Part shown: in pieces, positions 52,141-61,495 of the stretch
How the letters are laid out: every line of letters begins with the position of its first letter
How positions within the stretch are numbered: position 1 is the stretch's first letter
Assembly (NCBI RefSeq): GCF_024347395.1
Contig: NZ_AP025473.1
Span: 124,001 to 188,000 of the forward strand
DNA from: Vibrio cortegadensis
GTDB lineage: Bacteria; Pseudomonadota; Gammaproteobacteria; Enterobacterales; Vibrionaceae
Length of the DNA stretch: 64,000 nucleotides
Direction of reading: 5' to 3'
Notes under the pieces: generated by a model
Database searches by the model: none
The model's input: the letters and a program-made list of their open reading frames with translations, nothing else
Told to the model about the DNA's origin: nothing
Made by a program: the position numbers and the translations under genes

Positions 52141-53072
52141 TTACCCCTCCTTGGATTAAGCATTTTTATCCATAACCAAATACATAAACTTAAAAACACA
52201 GCCGCCATAACAAACCACTGAACCGCATAACCAAAATGTTTCTGCGATGTCATGGGGAGTGGTTTCCATGGTTGAGGATAAGCCCACGATTTCGCATCTA
52301 ACGGTTGAATTGGTTGGATAATCAATTTAATTAGGTCTAATTCAGTATATGCACTCAATTGTGAAAAACTCCAATTTTGAATGCGATAAGGAAATGTATC
52401 TTCAAGATAAAGCTGATCACTTAATGGATTGATTGATGGGGAATACAGCCTCCCCTCAAGCATTTTTATCGTATCTGGCAACACCCGAACCGAAGGAAGT
52501 TTATCTCGCGATGATGTGCCGGCGATAAAACCTAATTCAATAGCAATCCACTTTCCATTTAACGAGGCATCCTTTGATTGGATCTGAGCAAGTTGATACC
52601 CCAAGTACCCCACTCTGTTTTGATACGTTTGATTATCAAGTAGGAAAACTTGATCACTATTGGGGATCACCGTTACCACCACTTTTGTACCAACTATATT
52701 TTTCGCATCTGAACGCTTATGTATGTCTAAATCGTTTCTTGCAGCTAATTCATTTGCTGTACTTAACTCATTTCTTGTACCTAAATCTCGTCTTGTAGCT
52801 AAAAAAGTGGTGCCATCATCCGAAACGAGAATAGATTCCAAAGGCACGTAATCTCGGTTAGCGCGATCAGCAATTGCTCTTTCAAGCTGTTGTTTTTCTT
52901 CCCCACGAGATTGCTGCCATAAACCCAATTTGACCAATACAGTAAATACGACCACAGTTATTAGCAGTGCCAACCAAAAATAATAAGATTCAGCTAGACG
53001 TTTATTAGGAGAAGCTATGTTGCTCCCACTGCTGTTTAAAATTGCTTTAGTGCTACTGTTATTCTTCATCAT
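52137..53072 (-). CDS. SURF1-family cytochrome oxidase assembly protein
   Basis: 311 residues with two membrane helices, near residues 30-50 and 282-302, flanking a periplasmic domain; this is the SURF1 layout. Signatures: LGLWQQSRGEEK, the family's L-x-L-x-W-Q-x-x-R; LGFIAG; and a C-terminal KHFGYAVQWFVMA. Helps insert haem A into subunit I. Inserted in the periplasmic domain (about residues 90-113) is a hexapeptide repeat that other SURF1 proteins do not usually have. The start overlaps the first 56 bases of the opposite-strand DUF2909 gene. Confidence 0.9.
   Translation of the reverse strand: MMKNNSSTKAILNSSGSNIASPNKRLAESYYFWLALLITVVVFTVLVKLGLWQQSRGEEKQQLERAIADRANRDYVPLESILVSDDGTTFLATRRDLGTRNELSTANELAARNDLDIHKRSDAKNIVGTKVVVTVIPNSDQVFLLDNQTYQNRVGYLGYQLAQIQSKDASLNGKWIAIELGFIAGTSSRDKLPSVRVLPDTIKMLEGRLYSPSINPLSDQLYLEDTFPYRIQNWSFSQLSAYTELDLIKLIIQPIQPLDAKSWAYPQPWKPLPMTSQKHFGYAVQWFVMAAVFLSLCIWLWIKMLNPRRGK
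52732..52803 (-). repeat. Four 18-bp tandem repeats inside the SURF1 gene
   Basis: Units at 52732, 52750, 52768 and 52786, each 18 bases and in frame, encode hexapeptides of the type L-x-T/A-R-N-E/D. They differ at several bases from one another, so the array is not very recent. Confidence 0.85.
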
Positions 53073-53250
53073 ATTTAATCTTATGCGTGCCCTACTTCAT
53101 ATTTCAAAAACACCACTTGAATCGAGCTCTCAAAAGAAACCAGTTAGCCATTTTTTAGGCCGTCGAGTTTTCTTTTCCGCCTTGGTGGTCGTGCTCCTTT
53201 TAATTGCATTGCTGTCCGGGTGGATCGAGCCCAACCCCCGCCCTTATTAG
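53017..53250 (+). CDS. DUF2909 family twin-membrane protein
   Basis: 77 residues with two membrane helices (about residues 6-22 and 51-68) and an ending GWIEPNPRPY, which fits DUF2909. AGGAG lies five bases before the ATG, so the start is firm. It is the only plus-strand gene within the oxidase cluster and sits between SURF1 and ctaE. DUF2909 genes are often found there, which makes a role in oxidase assembly or stability likely, but none is proven. Its first 56 bases are antisense to the start of SURF1. Confidence 0.8.
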   Translation: MLLPLLFKIALVLLLFFIIFNLMRALLHISKTPLESSSQKKPVSHFLGRRVFFSALVVVLLLIALLSGWIEPNPRPY

Positions 53251-53251
53251 G

Positions 53252-54133
53252 TTACAAGACATAAACAAAAACAAACAAACCTAACCAAACCACATCAACA
53301 AAGTGCCAGTACCAACTTCCGGCTTGAAAGGCGAAATGATCGTGAGGGGTAAAGTGATCAAAGGCGACCCTCGCCAGCAATACGATCAAGAAAGTCGTTC
53401 CCAGAAAAACATGGAGACCATGAAAACCCGTGAGCATAAAAAAGGTATTACCATAAATTCCAGACTGAAGCGTTAAGCCCATCTCTTGGTAAGCATGTAC
53501 GTATTCAACCACTTGAAAATAGAGGAAAAAAGCAGCTAGCACGATCGTCAGCTCTAACCATACAATCAGAGCCATACGTTTATTCTTCTCTAAACTGATA
53601 TGCGCCAAGTGCAAGGTAACCGAAGAGAGCAATAGCAATATGGTGTTTTTAAGTGGGATCCCTTGCCAAGACATCGCCTCCGTTTGTTCACCACTTGGCG
53701 TTTGAGTCAAAGGCCAAATAGCTTCAAATGAAGGCCACAATACTTCATGAGTCATCGCGTTATTATCAGCGCCACCGAGCCAAGGTATGGATAGCATCCG
53801 AGCGTAAAAAAGAGCGCCAAAGAATGCACCAAAGAACATGACTTCAGAAAAAATAAACCAACTCATCCCCTGACGAAATGAGCGAGATATTTGCTCAGAA
53901 TACAGACCTGATAATGATTCGGAAATGACATTACTGAACCAGCCAGCGAGCATATAGAGCAACACCCCAAAGCCAATGAACAGCACGATTTTTCCGCCAA
54001 TACCACTTGAGTCAGTATCAAGGCTTTGCACCGTTAGACCAGCCCCGACAGCGACCAAGAACAGAGCAATCGCACCAACAATCGGCCAGTGACTCTGGGC
54101 AGGAACGTAATAAGTTTGATGTTTTGAACTCAT
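53252..54133 (-). CDS. ctaE: Cytochrome c oxidase subunit III
   Basis: 293 residues, seven predicted membrane helices. Family marks: YYVPAQSHWPIVGA at the N-terminus, SEVMFFGAFFGALFYAR with the conserved Glu in helix 3, and GFHGLHVFLGTTFL plus WYWHFVDVVWLGLFV near the end. It binds lipids and stabilises the active site. It follows ctaG (overlap of 4 bp) and is last of the structural genes; the DUF2909 gene ends one base beyond its stop on the other strand. Confidence 0.96.
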   Translation of the reverse strand: MSSKHQTYYVPAQSHWPIVGAIALFLVAVGAGLTVQSLDTDSSGIGGKIVLFIGFGVLLYMLAGWFSNVISESLSGLYSEQISRSFRQGMSWFIFSEVMFFGAFFGALFYARMLSIPWLGGADNNAMTHEVLWPSFEAIWPLTQTPSGEQTEAMSWQGIPLKNTILLLLSSVTLHLAHISLEKNKRMALIVWLELTIVLAAFFLYFQVVEYVHAYQEMGLTLQSGIYGNTFFMLTGFHGLHVFLGTTFLIVLLARVAFDHFTPHDHFAFQAGSWYWHFVDVVWLGLFVFVYVL

Positions 54134-54831
54134 GGTGAGACTCCTTGAGCAGCGTGGCTGCCAATATTACTCAGCTCAATTTGGGCAGGTAATGATAGCT
54201 TTGCCAACTCGCTGGCATCACGCGTATCTGTGCTCTCTTTATTTGCATCGACATTGTTACTTTCTAAATCTGAATTTTCTTTCGTGGTGATGTTGAAAAG
54301 GGTGTATGACAAGGTCAATGTGTGGATTGAATCGGGAATATCCGGTTCAATGTAAAATATCAATGGCATCTCAGCTTGCGCATTCGCTTCTAACGGTTGT
54401 TGATTAAAGCAAAAACACTCTATTTTATTAAAATAACTGGCCCCAAGGCCCGGAGATACCGACGGTACAGCCTGTCCAACTAAAGGAGAATGTGATTGAT
54501 TTGATGCCAAATATGCAGTTTGAATGACTTGTCCCGGGTGAACATCAATCACTCGACTTTGCGGAACAAACGTCCATGGCATGTCTGGTGAGATATGTGC
54601 CATCAATTCGACTCGTATGGTTCGAGAAACGTCAGGTTGCATCCCTTGAGGTTGAATAGCTGAAACGGTATTGGTCTTTCCGTTGATACCTAAAACGTCA
54701 CACATCACGTCGTACAAAGGGACAAGTGCGAAACCAAAGCCAAACATTCCAATCACGCTTGCACACAGAATCACAACCAACTTTCGGTTAGACTGCTTAA
54801 GGTTTGAAATGTCACTTTTCTTCACCATCAC
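54130..54831 (-). CDS. ctaG: Cytochrome oxidase copper chaperone CtaG (Cox11)
   Basis: 233 residues with one N-terminal membrane helix (LVVILCASVIGMFGFGFALVP, in part) and a periplasmic Ig-like domain. The Cys pair for Cu_B is CFCFNQQPL, about residue 140. It delivers copper to subunit I. The C-terminal tail after the last strand (about 50 residues, rich in Ser, Asn, Asp and Glu) is longer than usual for Cox11. It lies 6 bp after ctaD and overlaps ctaE by 4 bp. Confidence 0.93.
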   Translation of the reverse strand: MMVKKSDISNLKQSNRKLVVILCASVIGMFGFGFALVPLYDVMCDVLGINGKTNTVSAIQPQGMQPDVSRTIRVELMAHISPDMPWTFVPQSRVIDVHPGQVIQTAYLASNQSHSPLVGQAVPSVSPGLGASYFNKIECFCFNQQPLEANAQAEMPLIFYIEPDIPDSIHTLTLSYTLFNITTKENSDLESNNVDANKESTDTRDASELAKLSLPAQIELSNIGSHAAQGVSP

Positions 54832-54837
54832 ATCACC

Positions 54838-56484
54838 TTAATCATCAATTTTCGGAGGTGTGGTAAAGGTATGATGAGGCGCGGGACTCGGCACCGTCCA
54901 CTCTAACCCTTCAGCCCTATCCCAAGGTTTTGCGCTCGCTTTTTCACCGCCCCGAGTGCATTTGATCACTAACCATAAGAAGATCAATTGAGATAAACCA
55001 AATGCAAAACCACCGATTGATACGACCTGATTAATATCGGCAAACTGAATCGCATAGTCAGGGATCCGTCTTGGCATGCCAGCTAAGCCAAGGAAATGCA
55101 TTGGGAAAAATAGAACGTTAACCGAAATGACCGAACACCAGAAATGCCACAAACTTAATCTTTGGTCATACATATTTCCTGTCCACTTCGGTAGCCAATA
55201 ATAAGCTGCCGCCATAATGGAGAATACCGCCCCCGTCACCAGCACATAATGGAAATGAGCCACCACAAAATAGGTGTCATGATATTGGAAATCCGCAGGC
55301 ACAATGGCCAGCATCAGTCCTGAAAATCCACCAATGGTAAAGAGCACAATAAACGCAATAGCAAACAACATCGGAGTTTCAAACGTCAGAGCACCTCGCC
55401 ACATTGTCGCCACCCAGTTGAACACTTTTACTCCGGTGGGCACTGCAATTAACATGGTGCAATACATGAAAAAGAGTTCGGCAAAAACGGGCATTCCAGT
55501 GGTAAACATATGATGCGCCCAAACTAAGAAAGAGAGCAGTGCAATACTGCAAGTGGCATACACCATCGAGTGATACCCAAACAAACGCTTACCGCTAAAG
55601 GCTGGTACTATCGCTGAAATAATCCCAAAAGATGGCAAAATCATGATGTAAACTTCGGGGTGACCAAAGAACCAGAATATATGCTGAAACATCACCGGAT
55701 CCCCACCACCAGCAGCATCAAAGAAGCTGGTTCCAAAATATTTATCGGTGAGAACCATGGTGACCGCCCCGGCTAAAACAGGCATCACCGCAATCAAAAG
55801 AAACGCAGTAATCAGCCAAGTCCAAACGAACATTGGCATTTTCATCAGTGTCATCCCCGGCGCTCGCATATTGAATATGGTGACGATGACATTAATTGCC
55901 CCCATGATTGAGCTTATTCCCATGATATGAACGGAAAATACAAATAAAGCGGTACTGTCAGGGCCGTAAGTTGTCGACAGCGGCGCATAAAATGTCCAAC
56001 CGAAATTAGGTCCACCACCTTCTGTAAATAGGGAAGCAATCAAGATCAAAAAGGCAAAAGGTAAGATCCAAAAACTCAAATTATTCATTCTTGGTAACGC
56101 CATATCCGGCGCACCAATCATCATCGGAATCATCCAATTCGCTAACCCAGTAAAGGCTGGCATTACGGCACCGAACACCATGATAAGCCCGTGAACCGTG
56201 GTCATTTGGTTGAAAAAATCCGGCTCAATCAGCTGCAAACCCGGTTGGAATAGCTCCGCTCGGATCACCATCGCCATGGCTCCACCTGTCAAAAACATAA
56301 TGAAGCTGAACCATAAATAGAGAGTGCCGATATCTTTATGATTAGTAGAGTAAACCCATCGCGCTATACCACTTGGAGCGTGATGCTCGGAATGATCATC
56401 ACTCATGTTTCCACTCGCAGAATGGTTCAACTCATCATCAACAGCGGCAGATTGTTTCTGTTTCGACTCTATTGACGTTTTCAT
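54838..56484 (-). CDS. ctaD: Cytochrome c oxidase subunit I
   Basis: 548 residues, twelve membrane helices. Haem a and a3 and Cu_B ligands are seen: TVHGLIMVFG (first haem His), WFFGHPEVYIMILP (Cu_B His and cross-linked Tyr), the HHMFTTG pair, and FHYVLVTG with the two C-terminal haem His. The Glu of the D-pathway type (GHPEVY) and the MVLTD segment suggest a conventional A-type oxidase. Overlaps ctaC by 4 bp and is followed by ctaG. Catalyses oxygen reduction at the end of aerobic respiration. Confidence 0.97.
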   Translation of the reverse strand: MKTSIESKQKQSAAVDDELNHSASGNMSDDHSEHHAPSGIARWVYSTNHKDIGTLYLWFSFIMFLTGGAMAMVIRAELFQPGLQLIEPDFFNQMTTVHGLIMVFGAVMPAFTGLANWMIPMMIGAPDMALPRMNNLSFWILPFAFLILIASLFTEGGGPNFGWTFYAPLSTTYGPDSTALFVFSVHIMGISSIMGAINVIVTIFNMRAPGMTLMKMPMFVWTWLITAFLLIAVMPVLAGAVTMVLTDKYFGTSFFDAAGGGDPVMFQHIFWFFGHPEVYIMILPSFGIISAIVPAFSGKRLFGYHSMVYATCSIALLSFLVWAHHMFTTGMPVFAELFFMYCTMLIAVPTGVKVFNWVATMWRGALTFETPMLFAIAFIVLFTIGGFSGLMLAIVPADFQYHDTYFVVAHFHYVLVTGAVFSIMAAAYYWLPKWTGNMYDQRLSLWHFWCSVISVNVLFFPMHFLGLAGMPRRIPDYAIQFADINQVVSIGGFAFGLSQLIFLWLVIKCTRGGEKASAKPWDRAEGLEWTVPSPAPHHTFTTPPKIDD

Positions 56485-57641
56485 AAATCACCCTTCGCTG
56501 TCTGCTGTTTAAACGAATTCACATCCGAAGCTTGAACCAAATCACCGGTATCATTTCCCCATGCATTACGTTGGTAAGTCACGACGGCTGCGATCTCTTC
56601 TTCCGTTAACTGATTTACAAACGCCTGCATAGCGGTACCACTTCGACCGTTCACAATCACATCGATATGGGCAGATCGATCTCCCGTTGCAACAGCGCTG
56701 CCTTTAATCGCTGGAAAAGCGCCAGGAATACCCGCGCCCGAAACTTGGTGGCAGACGGAACATCGGGCCAAGTAGACCGCTTCGCCTGTCGCCATTAACT
56801 GCTCCATTGAAAGGGATTGGTCTAAAGCACTTAAGGCCGCCTGTTTTGCCTTAACTAATGCCTCTTTTTTCTCTGCCAACCATGCTTCATAGTTATCCTC
56901 TTCCATTGCATGCACCACAATCGGCATAAACCCATGAGCTCGTCCACACAGTTCGGCACACTGGCCTCGGTACACGCCTGGCTTATCTATTTTTGTCCAT
57001 GCTTCGTTGATAAAGCCCGGGATCGTATCCTTTTTGACTGCAAAGTCAGGGACCCACCATGAGTGAATAACATCATCAGAAGTCAGTAAAAATCGGATTT
57101 TACGGTTAATAGGCACAACAAGTGGGTTATCGACTTCGAGTAAGTAGTGCGCTCCTTTCTCCTCTACGCCTTCAATCTGCTTTGAACTGGTCGCCAACAA
57201 ACTAAAAAATTCGACATCTTGTCCAAAATAGCTGTAATGCCACTTCCACTGTGATCCCGTGATCTTAATCGTCAAATCTGACTGCGACGTATCTTCCATC
57301 GCGATCAATGTTTTGGTTGCAGGGATCGCCATTGCGATAAGAATGATGATGGGAATAACGGTCCAGAGAATTTCGACCTTAGTGCTTTCATGAAAATGCG
57401 CAGCAACCGCACCTTTTGACTTTCGGTGATGAAATATTGAATAGAACATCACACCAAAAACAATCAAAGCGATCGCACAACAGATATAAAAAATCAGCAT
57501 ATGTAAGTCATAGACTTTGCCACTAATGTCAGTGACCCCTTTCGTCATATTCAATGAAGAATCACCTGAAAATGCGAGCGCGGAGTGAGACCCAATAAAG
57601 ATAAGGACTAGTCGCTTTGCTATCATCAATAGTTCTTTCAA
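56481..57641 (-). CDS. ctaC: Cytochrome c oxidase subunit II fused to a c-type haem domain
   Basis: 386 residues from a TTG at 57641, which has AGGAGG five bases upstream and begins a good signal peptide (KELLMIAKRLVLIFIGSHSALAFSG, in part); alternatives are ATG at 57626 and a longer ATG at 57728 without ribosome site. Two membrane helices (about 50-72 and 90-112) precede the Cu_A domain (about 120-250) with its HSWWVPDF and CAELCGRAHGFM ligands. A cytochrome c domain with CSVCH (about residue 304) and a distal Met is fused at the C-terminus, which makes this a caa3-type oxidase. First gene of the operon. Confidence 0.92.
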   Translation of the reverse strand: MKELLMIAKRLVLIFIGSHSALAFSGDSSLNMTKGVTDISGKVYDLHMLIFYICCAIALIVFGVMFYSIFHHRKSKGAVAAHFHESTKVEILWTVIPIIILIAMAIPATKTLIAMEDTSQSDLTIKITGSQWKWHYSYFGQDVEFFSLLATSSKQIEGVEEKGAHYLLEVDNPLVVPINRKIRFLLTSDDVIHSWWVPDFAVKKDTIPGFINEAWTKIDKPGVYRGQCAELCGRAHGFMPIVVHAMEEDNYEAWLAEKKEALVKAKQAALSALDQSLSMEQLMATGEAVYLARCSVCHQVSGAGIPGAFPAIKGSAVATGDRSAHIDVIVNGRSGTAMQAFVNQLTEEEIAAVVTYQRNAWGNDTGDLVQASDVNSFKQQTAKGDL

Positions 57642-57920
57642 AGGCCCCTCCTGGGTCATCTCTCGCCATAGTTGGTCGATGCCGATCATCCGTGCAATCT
57701 GTTTCCTAGTAACATGACTAAAAATCAATTTGTTATATTTATGTTAATAAAGGCTAGTTAGAGATCTATAATTGTTCAAGGGACAGAATATAAAACTCAT
57801 CCAGTAAATGAGAATCGATAACAAATCTAGGTTTAGCGATTGCGCTCAACCAATTGATAATGAATATCGTTTACATTAAGCTTATTAATGATGATTAAGA
57901 ACAAGTACAGGGTTCAGACT

Positions 57921-59630
57921 ATGATGCAAGCAATCACTCACTGGTTAGAAAGAGATCCAGATCCTAAAACTCGCGAAGAACTTCAATACCTCATCGATAC
58001 GCACGAACACGACGAACTAGAGAATCGCTTCCACTCTAGACTTCAGTTTGGAACCGCAGGATTAAGGGGAATGGTCGGGGCTGGCCCCAACAGGATGAAT
58101 CGCTTAGTGATCCAAGAAACGGCGACAGGTCTTGGCCATTACCTTATTGATCACACCAATGACACTTGCAAGCGCGGGGTTGTCATTGGCTATGATGGGC
58201 GAACCGATTCCAAGCAGTTTGCTCACGATACCGCCAGCGTATTAACCTCTCTCGGAATTAAGGTCTACCTAACCAGTAAAGTGGCCGCCACACCGATTGT
58301 CGCTTATGGCATTGAACACTTTAATGCCGCCGCGGCTGTGGTCGTTACAGCAAGCCACAATCCTCCTGAATACAACGGGTTTAAAGTTTACTGGGAAAAC
58401 GGGGCTCAAATCATTCCTCCTCATGATTCAGGGATCGCCGCAGAGATCGACATTGCTGCGACAAAACCTATTCCGCAAATGTCACTAAGTGACGCCCATG
58501 CAAAAGGCTTACTCGTTTGGCTAGAGGATGATTACTACCAAAGCTATCGCCAAACCATGAATTCTAACGAGCTGCTCTCTAATCATACTGACCCGCTCTC
58601 GATTTCTGTTGCGTATACGGCAATGCATGGCGTAGGCGCTGAAATGGCAGAAACTCTGCTGCATGATGCCGGGTTTAAAAAGGTCCTCAGCGTGTCAGAA
58701 CAACGGGAACCCGATGGTACATTCCCAACCGTGAACTTCCCTAATCCTGAAGAAGCAGGAGCCATGGACATGGTAATTGCCCTAGCGGATTCTGTGGGTG
58801 CTGAACTCGCCTGTGCGAATGATCCTGACGCCGATCGTTTCGCCCTCGCGGTTCGAACACCTGAGGGAGATTATAAAATGTTAACAGGCGATCAGGTTGG
58901 GATTCTATTTGGTGAGTATCTGCTTCGACATACTGACGCCACCAAGCAACTGGTAGGGAATACCATTGTATCGTCAAGACTGCTGCAAAAAATAGCTCAG
59001 GACAAAGGCGCTGAATATTTCCAAACTCTAACGGGTTTCAAATGGCTCACCAATGTCGCCATGCAAAGACAGAGTGAAGAGAAACAGTTCCTTTTTGCTT
59101 ATGAGGAGGCGCTAGGCTACACAGTTGGCAGCAAGGTATGGGACAAAGATGGTCTTTCTGCCTTGGTCGCTTTCGCGCAACTTGCAGCTGAGCTATACAG
59201 CCAAGGGAAAACGATATGGGATCAACTTGAAAGTATCTATCGTCAACATGGTGTCTATGTGAATGCTCAGCGCAGCATTGCTCTTGCGCCAAACTCTCCA
59301 TCAATGGGAGATAAATTACGCGAGACTCCACCAAAAGAGATCGCGGGCTTTAAAGTACTGATCACTGAAGATCTTAAAGCATCATTGAGATTTACGGCAG
59401 ATGGAAAGACAGAAGAGATCAACCTACCCGCGAGTGATGTACTCATTTACCACTTAGACAATGACGCGCGGATCATTGTGCGCCCATCAGGAACAGAGCC
59501 AAAATTGAAGTGCTATTACGAAGTCATCGAGCAGTTTAAAGAAGGCGATGACTATCAGTTTGTACAAGAGAAAGCCAATAATGCAATGGCGCAGTTGATC
59601 GCCCTACACCAATCAAGCCTTAGCATTTAA
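57921..59630 (+). CDS. Phosphohexomutase (phosphoglucomutase/phosphomannomutase family)
   Basis: 569 residues from an ATG at 57921 with AGGG eight bases upstream; the frame extends to 57888. Interconverts the 1- and 6-phosphates of a sugar, possibly glucose, mannose or a pentose. Active-site loop TASHNPPEYNG with the phosphoserine (about residue 140), metal loop DPDADRFA (about 305), sugar-binding EEALGYTVG (about 405), and phosphate-binding RPSGTEPKLKCY near the end. The N-terminal stretch LQFGTAGLRGMVGAGPNRMN (in part) is that of the PGM2-like subgroup. Single gene with a terminator. Confidence 0.9.
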   Translation: MMQAITHWLERDPDPKTREELQYLIDTHEHDELENRFHSRLQFGTAGLRGMVGAGPNRMNRLVIQETATGLGHYLIDHTNDTCKRGVVIGYDGRTDSKQFAHDTASVLTSLGIKVYLTSKVAATPIVAYGIEHFNAAAAVVVTASHNPPEYNGFKVYWENGAQIIPPHDSGIAAEIDIAATKPIPQMSLSDAHAKGLLVWLEDDYYQSYRQTMNSNELLSNHTDPLSISVAYTAMHGVGAEMAETLLHDAGFKKVLSVSEQREPDGTFPTVNFPNPEEAGAMDMVIALADSVGAELACANDPDADRFALAVRTPEGDYKMLTGDQVGILFGEYLLRHTDATKQLVGNTIVSSRLLQKIAQDKGAEYFQTLTGFKWLTNVAMQRQSEEKQFLFAYEEALGYTVGSKVWDKDGLSALVAFAQLAAELYSQGKTIWDQLESIYRQHGVYVNAQRSIALAPNSPSMGDKLRETPPKEIAGFKVLITEDLKASLRFTADGKTEEINLPASDVLIYHLDNDARIIVRPSGTEPKLKCYYEVIEQFKEGDDYQFVQEKANNAMAQLIALHQSSLSI

Positions 59631-59637
59631 ATAGGTA

Positions 59638-59680
59638 CAAAAAAGCCAGCAATCCAATGCTGGCTTTAACTTTTCTTTTC
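59638..59680. terminator. Terminator of the phosphohexomutase gene
   Basis: AAAGCCAGCA and TGCTGGCTTT form a 10-bp stem around ATCCAA, with A/T runs on both sides (TTTAACTTTTC on the plus strand). May also serve the convergent lysE-like gene. Confidence 0.75.
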
Positions 59681-59723
59681 CAATGATCACTCAAAGCTTG
59701 AAAATAATGTCGAATCTAACGAC

Positions 59724-60362
59724 TTACAACGATGTCACGAATGAGCTCAATAACCAGATGCCGAGGAAGACAAAAATCGCGCCCATGAATTTGTTCTGAT
59801 AAGTGCGAAATTGAACATTATTCACCAACGTCTTACCCAGAGTCCCCACTAACGCGACAATAATAAAGTTGAACAACAACCCCAGAACGTTTAGCAGTAA
59901 ACCTAATGCAAGCATTTGCTCACCAGAAGAAGCGGCAATGTTCGTTGATACAAACTGAGGCAAGAACATAACAAAGAACAGTAATGCTTTTGGGTTTAGC
60001 AAGTTACTGACAAGAGCACGCTGATAGTAAGTCGTCGCCATTTTTGATGTTTGATCCAGTTCAGGAGCAACATCAGCTTGAGCACGAACATTATCCCATC
60101 CCATTTTCAGCAAGTACGCACCGCCAAGAAGAGTTAAACCTTTCAATGCGATTGGGCTCATTGCGATAAGAGCTGAAACCCCTAACGATGCGAGTAAGGT
60201 TAAAATAATCCCCGATGTCGCATTTCCCAAACTTGCAAAAACGCCCACTTTACGGCCGTAACTGATACTTGAGCTTGCGATCAAAAGCATGTCTGGCCCA
60301 GGCAGCAGTAGCAACGCAACGACAGCGGTTAAATAAACCGGAAGAATTGAAATATCTATCAT
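59724..60362 (-). CDS. LysE/RhtB-family amino-acid exporter
   Basis: About 212 residues from the ATG at 60362; 78 further bases upstream are open but look non-coding. Six predicted membrane helices. The N-terminal helix ends LLLPGPDMLLIASSSISYGRKVG (in part), the family signature with its P-G-P-D. The second half carries LLNPKALLFFVMFLPQF. It exports an amino acid or derivative such as homoserine, threonine, lysine or leucine. The AraC-family gene to the right is divergent 231 bp away and probably regulates it. Confidence 0.88.
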   Translation of the reverse strand: MIDISILPVYLTAVVALLLLPGPDMLLIASSSISYGRKVGVFASLGNATSGIILTLLASLGVSALIAMSPIALKGLTLLGGAYLLKMGWDNVRAQADVAPELDQTSKMATTYYQRALVSNLLNPKALLFFVMFLPQFVSTNIAASSGEQMLALGLLLNVLGLLFNFIIVALVGTLGKTLVNNVQFRTYQNKFMGAIFVFLGIWLLSSFVTSL

Positions 60363-60592
60363 TATTATATTTTGCCTTATAAATTCAGCGGCGAATTTTA
60401 TACCAACATAAGGACCATTACCATGACCGATAGACTGCAAATTAAGTAAATGGCGATAGATTAAAATACAAGCACATCAGGCAGCGATATTTTTAACAGT
60501 TCAAGAACATAGCATGCGCAATTTTGTACAAAATTCTTCCTGTTAATTGCGTTACACTGATAAAACTCATTCAAGTCTCAAATGGAACTCAT

Positions 60593-61426
60593 GTGGCTCA
60601 GGCGAAAACCAAAAAAGAGATTGCTCACTACCAAGTAGCGGAAGAGCTCGGTGGGCTGGAAATTTTGGATGCTCAATACGAGAAACAAAACTTCTCTCGT
60701 CACAGCCATGAGGGTTACACGGTAGGTGTCATTGAGAGAGGAGCTCAGAGTTTTTATCGAACTGGAGGCAATCATATTGCACCACAAGATAGCATCATCT
60801 TAATTAATGCAGATGAGGTGCATAGTGGCCACTCAGCAACAGAAGGTGGATGGGCATATAAAGCCATGTATCCTCTTCCTCAGCAGTTAGAAGAGATTAG
60901 CCGAGAGCTGAATCAAGCCCATGCTGGTGCTCCATATTTTCCCGAACCTGTCGTCTATGATCCAGAACTTGCCAACCAGTTTAGACTCGTATTCAACACT
61001 CTCGAACACTCAGATAATCGCTTATTAAGAGAAACCTTGATTTATGCCTCTCTCGTCAAATTGATGGGAAAGCATGGTAAGTCTAGACACTCAATAAACC
61101 ATGAAGGTAAAGCGCAAAAGCCACTTTTGCTGATCAAAGAGTTTCTCGATGATTTTCCACAAGCGGATGTATCTCTTAGTGATCTCTCACAACTAAGTGG
61201 CCTTAGCCCATACCACTTAGTCCGATCATTCCAAAAAACGCTTGGTTTGCCTCCCCATGCGTATCAAATTCAGTCTCGATTACGCATGGCTAGAAAGCTA
61301 ATGAGGCAAGGGCACTCGTTATCTGATACGGCGCAAGAGACAGGGTTTCACGATCAAAGCCATTTGCATCGACACTTTAAAAAAGCCATGGGAATAACCC
61401 CGGGGCAATATCTAAAGCTCTATTGA
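60593..61426 (+). CDS. AraC-family transcriptional regulator
   Basis: About 277 residues from a GTG at 60593, with GGAAC seven bases upstream; in-frame TTG at 60524 is the other option. An N-terminal cupin-like ligand domain (about residues 20-150) contains SRHSHEGYTVGVIERG (in part). The C-terminal 100 residues have two helix-turn-helix motifs: LSDLSQLSGLSPYHLVRSFQKTLG (in part) and LSDTAQETGFHDQSHLHRHFKKAMGITPGQY (in part). Regulates the divergent LysE gene or the AzlCD pair downstream, by position. The effector is probably an amino acid. Start not certain. Confidence 0.85.
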   Translation: MAQAKTKKEIAHYQVAEELGGLEILDAQYEKQNFSRHSHEGYTVGVIERGAQSFYRTGGNHIAPQDSIILINADEVHSGHSATEGGWAYKAMYPLPQQLEEISRELNQAHAGAPYFPEPVVYDPELANQFRLVFNTLEHSDNRLLRETLIYASLVKLMGKHGKSRHSINHEGKAQKPLLLIKEFLDDFPQADVSLSDLSQLSGLSPYHLVRSFQKTLGLPPHAYQIQSRLRMARKLMRQGHSLSDTAQETGFHDQSHLHRHFKKAMGITPGQYLKLY

Positions 61427-61495
61427 GCAATTTTATACAATCACCATCATTTCAACAGTGGCTAAATAAATAGACCGAATACTCATTGAAGAAAA

